64,000 nt of DNA from Poecilobothrus nobilitatus (GCA_947095535.1 OX352772.1:224152994-224216993); one strand, 5' to 3'; positions 21,690 to 33,566 are shown, numbered from the stretch's first letter. Numbers and translations: made by a program. Notes: generated by a model from the letters alone, not told the origin.

Positions 21690-23190
21690 AACTGGTGACT
21701 TCGAATTGGATATTCCAGTACAACAAAAAGAAGGACTAGCCTATCTGAATGAAAAGAAGTCTTCAGATAGAAAGGTAATTTTAAAAGAAGGCATTTATAA
21801 TGTAGACGATTATAAAGCAAAAATTGTAATCAAAATAAAAGACCAAAATAATAAAATCTTAAATTTCAGTCCTGTATCAAGCGAAGTAGTTGATTATCAA
21901 AATTTTAATATTATTGAACAAAAAGAAAGCAAAAGCTTGTTCGAACAAATCAGAATTACATGCCAAAGAAAGGGAACCGCTTCAAAATTGTTAAAAAATT
22001 TTCTAAAACATTTTATAAAAAGAAAACTCCGGGCTATCTTTTCCAATTGTATGAAACACAGAATCTTTGGATGATAGACATGCAATACCAAATATTGACT
22101 ATATTTTAAGTAAACTGGGCAGATGCCAGTACTTTTCTACGTTGGACCTTGGAGGTTGGACCTTGGAGGACCCAAAAGGATTCCATCAAATTGAGATTAA
22201 CGTACAGGACATTCACAAGACCGCGTTCAATGTCGAAAATAGACACTACGAATTTGTACGAATGCCGTTCGGACTCAAAACGGCACCAGCCACGTTTCAG
22301 CGGATGATGAACTTCGTTCTAAGTCAATACATCAATAAAATCTGTATGGTCTACTTAGACGATATTATTATTTTCTCTGTATCTATAGAAGAATATATAG
22401 ATTTACTTACAAATATTTTTAACCGTCTAGAAGAAACAACACGAATGGTACAACTCGATAAGTCAGAGTTTATGAAAAGGGAAAACGAGTGTCTTGCTCA
22501 CATCGTGACTTTAGAAGGAATAAGACCAAATCCCAACAAAATAAAGTGTGTAAAAGACTTTCCCATACCTAAGAACCCTAAACAAATTAAGCAATTTCTT
22601 GGGTTTTCAGGATATTACTGGAAATTTATTAAAGTTTACAGTAAAATCGCCAAACCTATGACAAAGTATTTAAAGAAAAATTAAAAAATTAAAACTGACA
22701 ACCCCGAATATGTTAAAAGTTTTGAAACATTAAAAAATTTACTTACTAACCAACATATTTTAATTTATCCCAATTTCGAGAAAACTTTTATGCTAACAGC
22801 ATAAATTGCTCTTGGCGCTGTGTTATCACCAGACGGACGGCCAGTGTGTTATACTAGTCGCACACTTAACGACCACGAAGTACATTACAGTACTATCGAA
22901 AAAGAACTTCTGGCAATAATTTGGGCAACAAAGTACTATCGACCCTACTTATTTGGCAGGAAGTTCATCATTGAAACCGACCACAGACCTCTTCAATGGT
23001 TATTCTCTATAAAGGAGCCAAACTCGAAACTTGTTCGTCGGCGCCTAAAATTATAAGAGTTTGATTATGAAATTAGGTTTAAAAAGGGTGTTCAAAATTG
23101 CAATGCAGATGAACTCTCACGTATAAAAATAAATCTTGAAGAGAACGAAGCGAAACGAATATCCTTGCAACTAGCAAATCTCCAGTAAAC
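21690..23190 (+). pseudogene. errantivirus reverse transcriptase and RNase H
   Basis: A connector (21706-22074) leads into RT at 22067: PNIDYILSKLGRCQYFSTLD, GFHQIEI, RMPFGLKTAPATFQR, catalytic YLDDIIIF (about 22352-22375), FLGFSGYYWKFI. Part of the fingers is missing before 22067. An exact 14-base tandem duplication (22141-22154, 22155-22168) enlarges motif A just after the catalytic Asp while keeping the frame. RNase H follows (22806-23056: [41 protein letters not shown]) with stops at 22682, 22802 and 23054, then NCNADELSRI. Dead copy of a 17.6-like polymerase. Confidence 0.85.
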
Positions 23191-23479
23191 GTTTTTAAAA
23201 CTCAAATTGCTATCTTCAAAACAAATTCTGGTTCTCTCCGAATTAGAAATATAAAAATATTTAATAAAGATAGTAAATTAATCCAAAGACTTAGACGAAA
23301 AGCCCGCTGCCACTATTCTTAGATCTCACTGCAATCCTAAATGTTTAAACGCAATATATATCGAAGATCCTAATATTTTTGAAACTCTACAAAAAGTATT
23401 TTTACTTTTTACACTTCTCATCGAGCGGCCAATTAAAAATAATTAAATGTAATAAACTATTAACAGATATAACAGAAGA

Positions 23480-24435
23480 AGAACTACTAGCCACTATAAG
23501 AACTTCAACTATCGTATTTCCATCCAAACTTATATGATCGAGTGTTACAATTCATAAACAACTGTGAAATTTGCAATTTAGAAAAGTACGAAAGAAGACC
23601 TATTAAAAACAAATTTAAATTAACTGAAACTCCATTTTCACCTAACCAAACCTTTCATATAGATGTATTTTATTAACTTGACAAAACTCTCTTTTTAACC
23701 TTCATAGACAAATTTACAAATTCGCTCAAGCTATAAAAATTAGCGCACGAACTTGGGTAGAGTTCAAGAGAGCATTATTGCAATACCTTTCAGGAGTTGG
23801 TAATATAAAGAAAATTATAGTTGACAATGAACTGGGTTCTAAATCCCTCCCTCTTAGAGAATTTCTACAAAACGAGAACATTGAAATTCATTATACAACA
23901 ATCATACTACAAACTCAGATATCGAAAGATTGCATAATACAATCAACGAGCACATACGACTTTTAAGACACGACGAACGAAAAGATATCGACACCGTGGA
24001 AGAAAAAATCTTAAAAATAATTGTAATTTATAATGACACTATTCATTCAACCACTAATAAAAAACCAATAGACTTTAAGAACGGCAAAAGCAAAAACGAG
24101 GAATATGAATCTATTAGGCTAAAAATACAACAAACTAAAGAAAAAATTATAAATAGATTAAACCAAAATAGAGAGCAAAACGAAGTACATGCAGGCCCTA
24201 ATTTTGTAAAAGACCCAAGAGGAGGAAAAAATCACGCAAAATTTAGAAAATTTTGAATGTAGAAATTTTAGATGAAAATAATATCAAAGACAAAGAAACT
24301 GGTTTAAAATATTATAATTCACACGATAAAAGAACAAAAAGATTCCAAAATAATAATTCCCCTACAATTAAAGCTAAAATTGAAAAACAGAAGAAATCAA
24401 AAAGAACTAATATTTCTTTTACAGATTCAAGATGC
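23480..24435 (+). pseudogene. errantivirus integrase
   Basis: Zinc-binding domain: HPNLYDRVLQFINNCEIC at about 23515-23575. Core: FHIDVFY (first Asp, about 23656), IIVDNELGSKSLPLREFLQ (second Asp, about 23815), then in a new frame IERLHNTINEHIRLLRHDE (third catalytic residue Glu, about 23920-23975). The C-terminal part has NFVKDPRGGKN (24205-24235) and a basic tail to about 24435. The enzyme would join viral DNA to the chromosome. Several stops and at least four frame changes interrupt it. Confidence 0.8.
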
Positions 24436-25957
24436 TAAACGTAAAAACCGTCATTCTCATAGAAGCCTTACCACTATAAGAACAGTGCTTCTCCAAACAA
24501 TTGAAGTCCAAAATATTGACAACAATCATGGACACATTACAATTAAATTAGGTGATAGAAAAATAATAAAAACATATAAGAAAATCATGCACATCATTAA
24601 TATTACTGAATATGAAAATACCAAAAACTTAATTTACCAAAATATTCAAACGATTAAAATGAAAGAAAAATACATTACACCAATGTACAATACAATTACT
24701 CACAACTTTGACAGTAGGTCTAGTAGGTAGGTCTAGTAGAAAAAATACATAACATAAGACCACATACAAGGCAAACAAGAGGGTTAGTGGACGCACTAGG
24801 AACAGGGCTAAAATACCTAACAGGAGTTATGGACCACAACGACGAAAACTTAATTATGAACAAACTACAGGCACTATCAGACAATATCAGAGATCTTATT
24901 CAAGAAAACAATAAACAAATAACAATAAATGATCAAATTGATAACCAAATAAAAAATACTATGAACCAAAAAAAAACTCAACAAACCATCATTTCACAAT
25001 ATCTAAACACCTTTAACGCAGAATACGAAAACAAGATTTTTAAAATAGGGGACGAAATAGAATATATCCAACAAATCCATCATATAAACTATGACATTGA
25101 CCATTTCAAAAAATATTTAGACGACATTGAGCAAATAATTCTTACTAGTAGTTCAGGTATACTTTCCAAAAATATATTAACAGAAAAAGAAATAGAAATG
25201 ACCTCAAATTTAGAAAGTCTTACAGAAATATTATTTTACTTATTCCAGAATATTTAGAAAAACCACTCACAAAAATATTAATCGAACCCATTCCAAACAA
25301 TCAAATTAAGACTATAATTTTAAATGAATACAATATTTCAATAGATGATTAAAACAACATATATAGTTCAAACGTAAAAGAAAATCTCAAAAGAAATTAA
25401 CTAAAAATATATTACATTTTAAAGAAGCAAATTGCAACAGGAATTATTATAACAAAAAATCTCTTAAATCCAAATTTTTATCAAAATTGTAACAAACTAA
25501 ATGTCAATGTATCTAAAAATAGTTTGATAAGATATGAAAATTGTAAAATAGAAATTAACGAAAAAATTTTATGAAAAAATAAAACACTTTTTGTTTTGTT
25601 ACAAAAATTAAAGAAAATAAAACTATTAATGAAATTGTATTTGAAAATAAAACTATTAATGAAATTGTATTTGTAAAATAATTAATGGAGAATATTAAAA
25701 ATAATATAAAGAAAATAATAGAATTAAAAAATAAAGAATCGATAAACTTAACTATAAATATTTTTGTAAATTTTTTAATTTTAACATTTTTTATATTAAA
25801 AATTATAACTACCAAGAAATTATGTATTAAATATAAAAATAACAAAAAAGTTGTAATAAATGCTTCGTCGGAGCATCAGTCTAGCGATGGGGGTGTTACA
25901 AATGACATTTCACATAATAAACATAATAATAATATAAAAGTCACATTAGACGGCTAA
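24436..25957 (+). pseudogene. errantivirus env-like glycoprotein gene
   Basis: A surface-like part (to about 24730) precedes an R-x-x-R furin-type site near 24768-24779, followed at once by a Gly/Leu-rich fusion-peptide-like start (about 24782-24830) and a long helix-forming, Asn/Gln-rich ectodomain to a stop at 25255. Further pieces are scattered to 25680. The last frame (25685-25957) has a hydrophobic membrane segment (about 25750-25800) and a short polar tail. The arrangement is that of gypsy-group env proteins. A 27-base motif is tandemly repeated at about 25614-25676. Broken in several places. Confidence 0.75.
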
Positions 25958-26024
25958 TGTTATTTGCACATTTAATAACATGTGTTTTTCATGTTTCTTC
26001 TGTTCCCACAACAGTCAGCATTTT

Positions 26025-27615
26025 TATACCCGTACGATAGGATCGGGTATAATAAAATTACTCCTCCGTTTGTAACACCTCGAAATAAGCGAGCTAGATA
26101 TACCTTCAAAGGTATGGATCGGATCAGAAAAAAATTCTAAGACTTTTGAGCCATGTCCGTCCGTCCGTCCGTCCGTCCGTCCGTCCGTCCGTCCGTCAGC
26201 ACGCTAACTCAAAAACTAAGAAAGCTAGAATCTTGAAATTTGCACAAAATATTTTGGGAGTAATTTGTAGGTTCCCTATTTTTTTTGGTTGAGTTTGGAC
26301 CAAGCCTTAGGGTAGCTCTCGAACACCTAACTTTTAGATCCCCACATTTTTTTTTCAATAGAGCTATGAAATTTTAACTGCTCATAGATCTCACAAAAAT
26401 ATTAATTTTATTTTTAATAACTTTTTTTTGTAGCCCCACCCGTTACGGAGTTACAGCTCCCCAAAGGTTCAAAAAAGCTCTATATTTAAATTGTTATAGC
26501 ACAAGTTATATAAGGTATATCTTCATTTTGAAAACGCCAAACGATTACTACTTTCATTAGCTTTAAAAGTGTATATACAATAAATATATAATTTTGGCAT
26601 ACGGTGTCTTAATTTACCGTTATGCGAAACTAAAATTTTGCAAAATTCTTTAACCCTTCCATATTCTAAACGGTTAAAGTTGGAAACTTGAAATATTGAC
26701 AAAAGTTAGATCTTTGAAAATTAGTATGAGTCATTTCAGAAATTATTTTTGTATCACCCCCCGTTTAGGAGCTGTAAGGGGTCAAAAACTGAAAATTTTC
26801 TATTTTTAAACACCTGTAACTTGAACACCTGTTAAAATTTTTTTGAAGTAATACACAAAAATTAAAGCCCCAACATTATACTTTTATTTCTGTTAACAAC
26901 TTTTTTTAATAATATAGGGGTACTTTATAATTGACGAAAGTGTTACTTGATTTTTTCAAATTTTCTAACAAATTTCTTTAACGAATTTTTTCCATTTTGT
27001 TTTACTCGATAATTTGAAATTGTTGAGGATATAATGCGTAGTACAAAAAAATGTAAATAAATAAACAACATAACGGTTGCTTCAAGAATTTTTATTTATA
27101 TGATATTGATATATATACATACTTATATAATATCATGTTTATTTACATATCGTATATGTCACTAGTGAATGAATGATAAGAGTATAGATGTATATTATAT
27201 AGCGCCGTATTTACATACATATATGTATTTTATTGTACTTATAAGAAATTATTCTGTCAATGGAATATTTAAATATAATATAATATATTTAAAATTATAT
27301 TTACTGTTTTGTACTTAGTAAATTTAATATACATTTACCGCTTAGTATTAAATAGTACTATAGAATATTTGAAAAAGTTTTGGATTGATAATCGTTATGT
27401 GGAAGGTTAGAATCTGCTTTTGAAGAATGTACATATAAACATATAGTTTGAATATACAACCCATAGTTCTAGAAATTATAAAATTCACCCAAATTATTTT
27501 AAAATACTAAAATATTAAAAAAATAATATTGTAAGCAGAGTGACAGGCTGTGAACATACTACCGGTTCGTACGGGTATCTAAGAGTTGACAAAGTCAACT
27601 GTATTCTTTCTCGTT
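26025..27615 (-). mobile_element. Helentron-type (DINE-1/INE-1-like) element, long copy
   Basis: On the minus strand it begins at an AACGAG block (27615-27610), passes a conserved GTCAACTCTTAGATACCCGT segment (27600-27581), carries a GTCC array, and ends in a hairpin TATACCCG...CGGGTATA (26051-26025) followed by AAAAA on that strand. These are the features I know for Drosophila DINE-1 and its Helentron relatives: sub-terminal ATACCCG repeats, a GTCY microsatellite, a 3' hairpin, and insertion into T-rich sites. A second copy at 49453-50139 and a fragment at 58277 share the ends. No coding capacity. It interrupts the errantivirus after env. Confidence 0.75.
26155..26198 (-). repeat. GTCC tetranucleotide array (ten units plus GTCA)
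   Basis: Ten perfect GTCC units at 26155-26194 followed by one GTCA, inside the Helentron relic. A GTCY array is a known feature of DINE-1 elements. Confidence 0.9.
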
Positions 27616-27742
27616 ATACATGCAAATAAAATTTATTCAAAATTCTTTTTACCTTATGTACTTCTAATCTTTCAACATTCCGACAAAATATCGTTCTCAT
27701 AAGATTCAGCTAAATGAAATAATTAGAAAGATTATAAATAAT

Positions 27743-27758
27743 AGGGAGAGAGAAAAAA
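27743..27758 (+). other. polypurine tract of the errantivirus
   Basis: A run of 16 purines (AGGGAGAGAGAAAAAA) upstream of the 3' LTR, the usual primer for plus-strand synthesis. It lies about 80 bases before the part that matches the 5' LTR, whereas a PPT normally abuts the LTR. Either the 3' LTR starts here and the 5' LTR lost its beginning, or this is not the functional tract. Confidence 0.45.
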
Positions 27759-27835
27759 TTAAGCAGTTCATTAAGTCGATTCCAACGGAGCATTTAAATT
27801 AGTAAATAAAATAGCATTTGAAAATAATAGTGTTT

Positions 27836-27917
27836 AATAATAAAATATTTATTTTTGTAAAACAAGGGTTTTATGAGAATATTTTTTCCCCCTTTTAAAA
27901 GAATCCTATATTTATCT
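27836..27917 (+). repeat. 3' LTR (approximate)
   Basis: Matches 18890-18967 (TTTGTAAAACAAG, AAAAGAA.CCTATATTTATCT) with mismatches and small gaps. The Jockey J1 frame resumes at 27918, which fixes the right edge. Confidence 0.55.
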
Positions 27918-28066
27918 ATTATCCGCATGCTTTATCCATTAATTAATCGAAAATCAATCCTAAATACAGACAATAAAATGTTAATTTATAAACAATTTTT
28001 CGCAGTATACTATTATATGGCTATCCTGTATAGAAAAGCACTGCAAAAACTAACATATATATACTG
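27918..28066 (+). pseudogene. J1 ORF2, C-terminal part after the insertion
   Basis: Reads IIRMLYPLINRKSILNTDNK then MLIYKQFFAVYYYMAILY, the Jockey RT thumb region (normally LxPLI..xS.L...NK.LIYK...P...YG). It continues to a stop at 28066. The following 28067-28530 is the 3' untranslated region, ending in TAAA repeats. Confidence 0.75.
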
Positions 28067-28556
28067 AAAAAAAACAGAATGCTCTTTTAAAACTACTTTG
28101 AGTAAAACCTTTCTACTTTCTCACTAAGTAACTGCACGAATTAGCAAATACAAATTTGATTTCTGAACAGATCGAAATACTCTCCCCTGCTGAATTCCTG
28201 TTATTACTCAAAAAATCCGCTCATTAGAAATTTAACAAATCCATCCTAAAACTAAGTATTTAGATTTAGAATTAAATTTTTAGTATTAAATTTTTTAGTT
28301 TTAGTATTGTTAGGGTTAGATATTTTCAGTTAAATTTTAAGTCAAAAAAGGTTTTTTGTTTGCCATTTTTACCTTAAAAATAAATTATAATATATAAATA
28401 TAAAAAAAATATTCATATATCGCAATATATAAATACTTAATATATCACATAATATCTCGTACACCCCACATTCCTACCAGAAAACAGGGGTTATAGCTAC
28501 CTTTCACATTTATGTACCACGGTACCTGTATATAAATAAATAAATAAATAAAAACA

Positions 28557-29314
28557 AAAATTTTTTTTTGTAAAAGAAATTAACTAGCATTTAAGGTGTA
28601 CAAATACAAATAGTAAAAGCTCTTATAAACAATCATGTACTCACAAAAAAATTTGGTAATAAGATCAAGGCATAATAAATAAATAAATAAAATAATAATT
28701 TTTTTGTTTTTGCTCATAATACAACAATTAATAGGAATAAATTGAAATTATAATTAAGAGAAAGGAAGGTTTACGTTTTATATTTTTTGTTAGTATTTCT
28801 TTTCAGTAATTAATTTTGTGTTGCTATTTGCTAATAATATAATATCTAATATAAATGTACATTGTATTATATTGTAATTTGTACACTGTAGGTAGTTCGT
28901 ATTGGTTGGTACATATGTAGGTAAGTATAGGTTGACTTGACATGACAATGACATTTCTTTTTATGAGCAAAGAGAATTGCTGCAATAAAACGCCAATGCA
29001 TATAATCTCTTAGAAGATTCTTAATATAAATATTTTTGAATGAAAGTATCGTATATACATATGTTGATATACTGTTACTAATACATGTCTAAATATAATA
29101 ATTTCTAATCATTATTTTGTTTTGTTTAAAAACAAACTAAAAACAATCATAATATAACCATTAACTATACTCTTTAGATTTTAATTATATTTTCATATAT
29201 TTATTTGTTAAATGCAATCTCTTAGAATTGTTAAAATCAAAGAACACTCGGACCCCGCTGTACACTATTTAACTTTTCTATTAAAAACATTTCGATTTAC
29301 ATTTTAAAGATTAA
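28557..29314. other. AT-rich DNA, no gene recognised
   Basis: Between the Jockey tail and the MITE-like element. No coding or RNA-gene signal seen. Confidence 0.4.
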
Positions 29315-29677
29315 ACCCAATGCTGGCATCGCTTCCAGCGTTGCTTCTAGCGCCGCTTCTAATGTCGCGTTCTAAATAAAATAAAGATCAAATGCTAACG
29401 TCACTTTATGAAATAAATTAAATTGTGCATGTAAAAATTATGAAAATTATGTTGTCAATGACAATATAGTTATGTGTATGTAAAAATGATGAAAATTATA
29501 TTGTCAATGATAACCAACAACTAATATAAAACAAAAAAATGTATTGTTAACGCTAGTAAAAGTAGAAAGATGCTCTACTCTAGCGTCGATTTTCTATTTG
29601 CTCAAGTTCCATTTAAATCAAGGTATTCTACTTGACGCTAAAGCAAAGCGACGCTAGAAGCGACGCGAGCCTTGGGT
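29315..29677. mobile_element. MITE-like element with GC-rich terminal inverted repeats
   Basis: The left end (29315 onward, ACCCAATGCTGGCATCGCTT and TTGCTTCTAGCG) is similar to the reverse complement of the right end (TTGGGT at 29672-29677 preceded by CGCTAGAAGCGACGCGAGCC). Arms of roughly 35 bases are imperfect but stand out as GC-rich blocks in AT-rich DNA. Inside, a 36-base passage (GTAAAAATTATGAAAATTAT type) is present twice in tandem at about 29430-29512. No coding sequence. Target duplication not identified. Confidence 0.5.
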
Positions 29678-29852
29678 CATCACCTTAAGTCTACTTGACG
29701 TAATTTTTTTTATTTTACGCTCTTTTTTCCATTTACCCTCAATTTCAATTTCTTATTGTCAATTATTTTGGAGAATATGACAAATTGTCAAATAAAAATA
29801 ATATATCCTGTAATTAATGCAATAAAAAATTAAATTAAAAAAGAATTTATTC

Positions 29853-30721
29853 GTGGAATGTGATGGTGAGTGTAAAAAAAAATTCTCTAATGTATATGTA
29901 AACATGGCCTTACAAGTTATGCGCGATATTTTATGGAATCGGGAGAAATTTTGGCTTTGCCAACTTTGTAAAATAAAACGCAATAAAAGGAAGTCAATGA
30001 ACATAACATTAAGTACATTGTCAGTAAACGACAGTAGCCGGAGCATCCAAGGTAAAAAAGTAGAGGCTGAACAAATTGATAAAAAACTCGAGCTCATTTT
30101 AGCGAATCAAAAATCCCAGAGGATTCAAGTTTAAGAAATCCAAAAAGATGTTAGAGAGCTCCAAGAGTACATTGATACTCTTATAGAGGAAAATATGAAT
30201 CTCAAAAATGAAAATAAATCCTTGAAGAAAGTTTAATCAATAATAGAATAGAGCTAGAGAAACTTAAACAACATAAACTAGAAAAAATGGTTGAAATATC
30301 TGGTGTTGACGAAGCAGCTGAAGATTTGAGAAAGAACATTAAAGAAATAGCTAATGAAGCAGGAATGAGACTTAAAAAATATATTTAGAGAAAACAACAC
30401 AAATAAGTTTGGAGGGCCATTCAAAGTCATTATCAAATTTAAGGATTAGAAGTTAAGGAAAAATTCATAAAATCAACAAGGAAACATTCTAAACTCAATC
30501 GTTACTCAAATGACGAAAATACTACAAAAATATTCATCAAGGAGCGCCTAACACCATATTGTAGCCTATTATTCAAAAAAGCTCGAGATCTAAAAAGAAC
30601 CAAAAAGATCAAATTCGCATGGATGAAAGATGGTAAATTATTCATAAGAAAAACTGAGTCTAGTAAAATAATCAGGCTCCTGTCTGGTAAACACTTAAAA
30701 ATCATGAATGTTAACGATTAA
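29853..30721 (+). pseudogene. C1 ORF1 (PHD finger, coiled coil, C-terminal RNA-binding-like block)
   Basis: Starts MECDGECKKKFSNVYVNMAL and has REKFWLCQLC, which together give the Cys pairs and aromatic of a PHD-type finger; the central His/Cys positions look degenerate. A charged coiled-coil region follows (about 30060-30240: LEELIEENMNLKNENK-like). The C-terminal part (about 30500-30721) reads FIKERLTPYCSLLFKKARDL and WMKDGKLFIRKTES, the block typical of ORF1 proteins in CR1/Jockey-group elements. Stops at about 30132 and 30233 and two frame changes break it. Confidence 0.65.
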
Positions 30722-30761
30722 TCAATTAGACTGCAATATTTTATCAAATATCATCCCTATC

Positions 30762-33566
30762 AGAAGTATTAATAGAATTCAAAGTCTTAAGTTTAGATAA
30801 CAAAACTCTCTAAAAACTCTTTATGTAAACATAAGAAGTTTAAAACATAAAATGGATGAAATTACATGTATAATAGATTCTTTGAGTAACACAATCCACA
30901 TAATAATCATTACCGAAACTTGGGTTAAAAAAGATCAAATTGATTTGATTAAACTCAAATATTACACAAAAATACTTTCATGTTGAAATGATCGCCGGGG
31001 AGAAGTTGTGGGCTTATTAATTCACAACTCTAGCATCTTTCAAACAACACACATATTTTGTGACAACTTCATAAGCTATATTTCAATTACACTAAAATGC
31101 AATCATGAAAACATCCAATTGACGGCATTGTATAGGCCCCCAGATAACAATAGCACATCAATTAACAATTTTTTTACACTTCTGGAAACACATTTAAATC
31201 AATTAAATAATAAGAACTACATTATATTAGCGAACTTCAACTTTAATATTATAAACAATACAAATAAAAATGTTTCTAATTATACAGACATCATTGAAAC
31301 AAATGGTTTTCACTCCTATGACTTCAATTCAACAAGATTCCCATCTGGTTCATGTCTTCATCACGTCATGGGTAATAATCTAAAAAATAAAATATATATT
31401 ACTCATATGCCAGTAAATTTTACAGATCATGACATTTTATTTCTGGAAATAAACTAAGAAAAATTTGAAAATAAACTTAGTGAAAAAATTACTGTAAAAA
31501 AAACTAATGTTAATCAAATAAAATGTCAGTTCGGAAACTACCTTACCGACAATAAAAATAGTACCAGTATAATATTTGAAAAGATCGTAGAAAATCTTCA
31601 AAAATGCATAAAGAAGTGTACCACCAAAAAAACAATAAAAAAAAAATTCTATTTAAGAAACCATGGTTTGACGAAGAATGCTGGTCCATAATGAAAACAA
31701 AAAATTATTGGTATAAAAAGCATAGAATTGATTACATTAATGAATACTTTAAAGAAAAATATCATATATGGCTAAATAAGTTCACAGCGATCAGACGAAC
31801 AAAAAAAAAGAATATGATAAAAGTATATACTTCAAATGCGATAACGATCCGAGAAAGATTTGAAACATTATCAAAAACATAGCTACTGATGAAACGAAAA
31901 AAGAATTAAAAAATTACTTTTTTCAAGGTACAAACCTTTCACATTTCGAGAAAAAAACTAAATTAAATGAAAGTAACGAATTTTTCTGTAATATTGAAAA
32001 AAATATATAAATTTAACTCAATATATCTTCCAAAACAAAGAACAAAAAACACACTTGTATTCGAAGAGATTGAATCTCATCAAACTGAAAAAATAATAAA
32101 TAAAATCAAAACATCAAAAAGTACTGGAGCAGATGGTATAAGTTCAGAAATAAGTGAAACTGTACAAGAAAGAATTAATTGAACCAATTACAAAGTTTAT
32201 AAATACTTCGATCAAAGAAAATTTAATACCAGACATAATAAAAACTAATAAGGTTATCCCAATTTATAAAGGCAGTGGTGAAAAAATTTAATCGAGCAAC
32301 TTTAAATCGATAACTGTCCCATCATTCTTTAATAAAATATTAGAAACGCATATAAATAACCAAATTATTAAACATCTTAAACGTAACAATTTATTAAGTA
32401 AATCGCAGTATGGCTTCTCAAAAACCTCAAGTATAAACGCAGAGTATTTGATGTCATCACGTATGTACAAAATAATACAAGTAAAAATAAAAAACTACGA
32501 CTGGTATTTTTTGATCTAGCTAAGAAATTCGACGCCATAGGTAAAGTTTTTCTAAAAATATTATTTGAGTGTGGCTTAAGGGGAAGCGAATACAAATGGT
32601 TCCAAAACTACTTCAACAATAGAAAACAATATGTCGAATGTGATGGTATCAAAAGCACACAAAAACAAACCGATTTTGGTATGATACAGGGAAGTGCATT
32701 AGGGCCCGCACTATTTTCATGCTACATCAGTAGTATAGGAAACCTACCTCTAAGAGGAAAACTTTTCTTATTTACAGATGTCTTAGCACTGGTCTATGCC
32801 GAAGACAACAATATTGATTTGGAAGAAGCGATGAATGAAGATATGCCACTAATAAACGATTGGATGAATATGCATAAACTAACGGTCAACATCAACAAAA
32901 CTAAATTTATGCTGATAAAAGCCAAAACCACAAATTTCACACTGAAATACAACACTCACAATTCTTGATGATGAAATAAATTAGAACCATCATCTTGAGG
33001 AACTGTTACCAAAACTGAGAAGAATTGAAGGCTTATTTAAAAAATTAAAAAAAAGACTTCATTACAAATTAAAAAGATCGGTATACAACAGCTTATATCA
33101 CAATGTGCTTACATATGGTATAGGAATATAGGGTAACACTTTTAATAAAGACATTGTAAAATTACAACGAATTCAAAATAAATCAATAAAAAATTGATTC
33201 AATCTTCCTAGTCGAACGTCAACAAACGAAATACACAAAAAATTTGAAGTATTGAAAATAAAACATAATACTGAATTATCACAAATTCGTCATATTCATA
33301 AAACACAATCAAATAATATAAAAATGAACATAGAAATGTCAACAAATCAAGATCTACACCAGTACAACACCAGAAATTCGCATAATCTACGCTACCCTGC
33401 AAGTAGCAACTTGGATGGATTGGAATCAATACTAAACAGTAGCATGCGTGCATATAACATGTTACCATCTGATTTAAAATATTTAAATTGTCAAAAATTT
33501 AAATATATAAAAAAAAATTATACATCTAACAACACTAAACTTATTTTTCTGAATTTTATTATATAA
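30762..33566 (+). pseudogene. C1 ORF2 (endonuclease and reverse transcriptase)
   Basis: Endonuclease: YVNIRSLKHKMDEI (about 30830), IITETWVKK (30908), LTALYRPP, IILANFNFNI (31225, where GDFN is expected), FTDHDILFL (31420). Linker about 31480-31900. RT: SKSTGADGISSE (32116), RLVFFDLAKKFDAI (about 32500), MIQGSALGPALFSCY (32681), and FTDVLALVY at about 32771, where the second catalytic Asp of the F(A/T)DD motif is Val. Thumb and tail to QYNTRNSHNLRYPASS (33361) and stop at 33566. The Val and the altered endonuclease residue show it cannot move itself. Confidence 0.75.

Larger units (their letters stand above)
18877..27917 (+). mobile_element. errantivirus (gypsy-group LTR retrotransposon with env), degraded
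   Basis: Order: short LTR, primer site matching the tRNA-Ser type used by 17.6/297/ZAM elements, gag, protease, RT, RNase H, integrase, env, Helentron insertion, purine tract, short LTR. An env with a furin-like site and a C-terminal membrane segment marks it as an errantivirus, an endogenous insect retrovirus group. Every gene has stops or frameshifts. It sits inside Jockey J1 and is itself interrupted at 26025-27615. LTRs have diverged by roughly a fifth, so the insertion is old. Confidence 0.85.
16080..28556 (+). mobile_element. Jockey-type retrotransposon J1, split by an errantivirus
   Basis: ORF1 (16141-16815), a reduced endonuclease and RT (16860-18878) break off inside the RT thumb. 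The reading resumes at 27918 with IIRMLYPLINRKSILNTDNK, ending in a TAAA-repeat tail at about 28530-28556. Comparison with J3 (KKLTFRTHI...LLTDNKLLLYK) gives about the same residue count across the join, so the two parts were one element. Bases ATTATC occur at both edges (18873-18878 and 27918-27923), consistent with a target duplication of the inserted element. Confidence 0.8.

Noticed and set aside
25555..25845. Minus-strand hydrophobic frame at 25555-25845 as a membrane protein
   Set aside because: It is antisense to env and very AT-rich. The plus-strand env tail explains the region.
24436..25957. Env as a captured host gene
   Set aside because: The furin-like site, fusion-like segment, ectodomain and anchor are in the usual errantivirus order directly after integrase, so it is the element's own gene and is broken.
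26155..26198. CRISPR-like or regulatory direct repeats in the GTCC array
   Set aside because: It is a plain tetranucleotide microsatellite in a Helentron relic, without spacers.
16080..28556. A single novel 12-kb composite element
   Set aside because: The parts have separate, recognisable ends and conserved gene orders of known element classes, so nested insertion is the simpler explanation.
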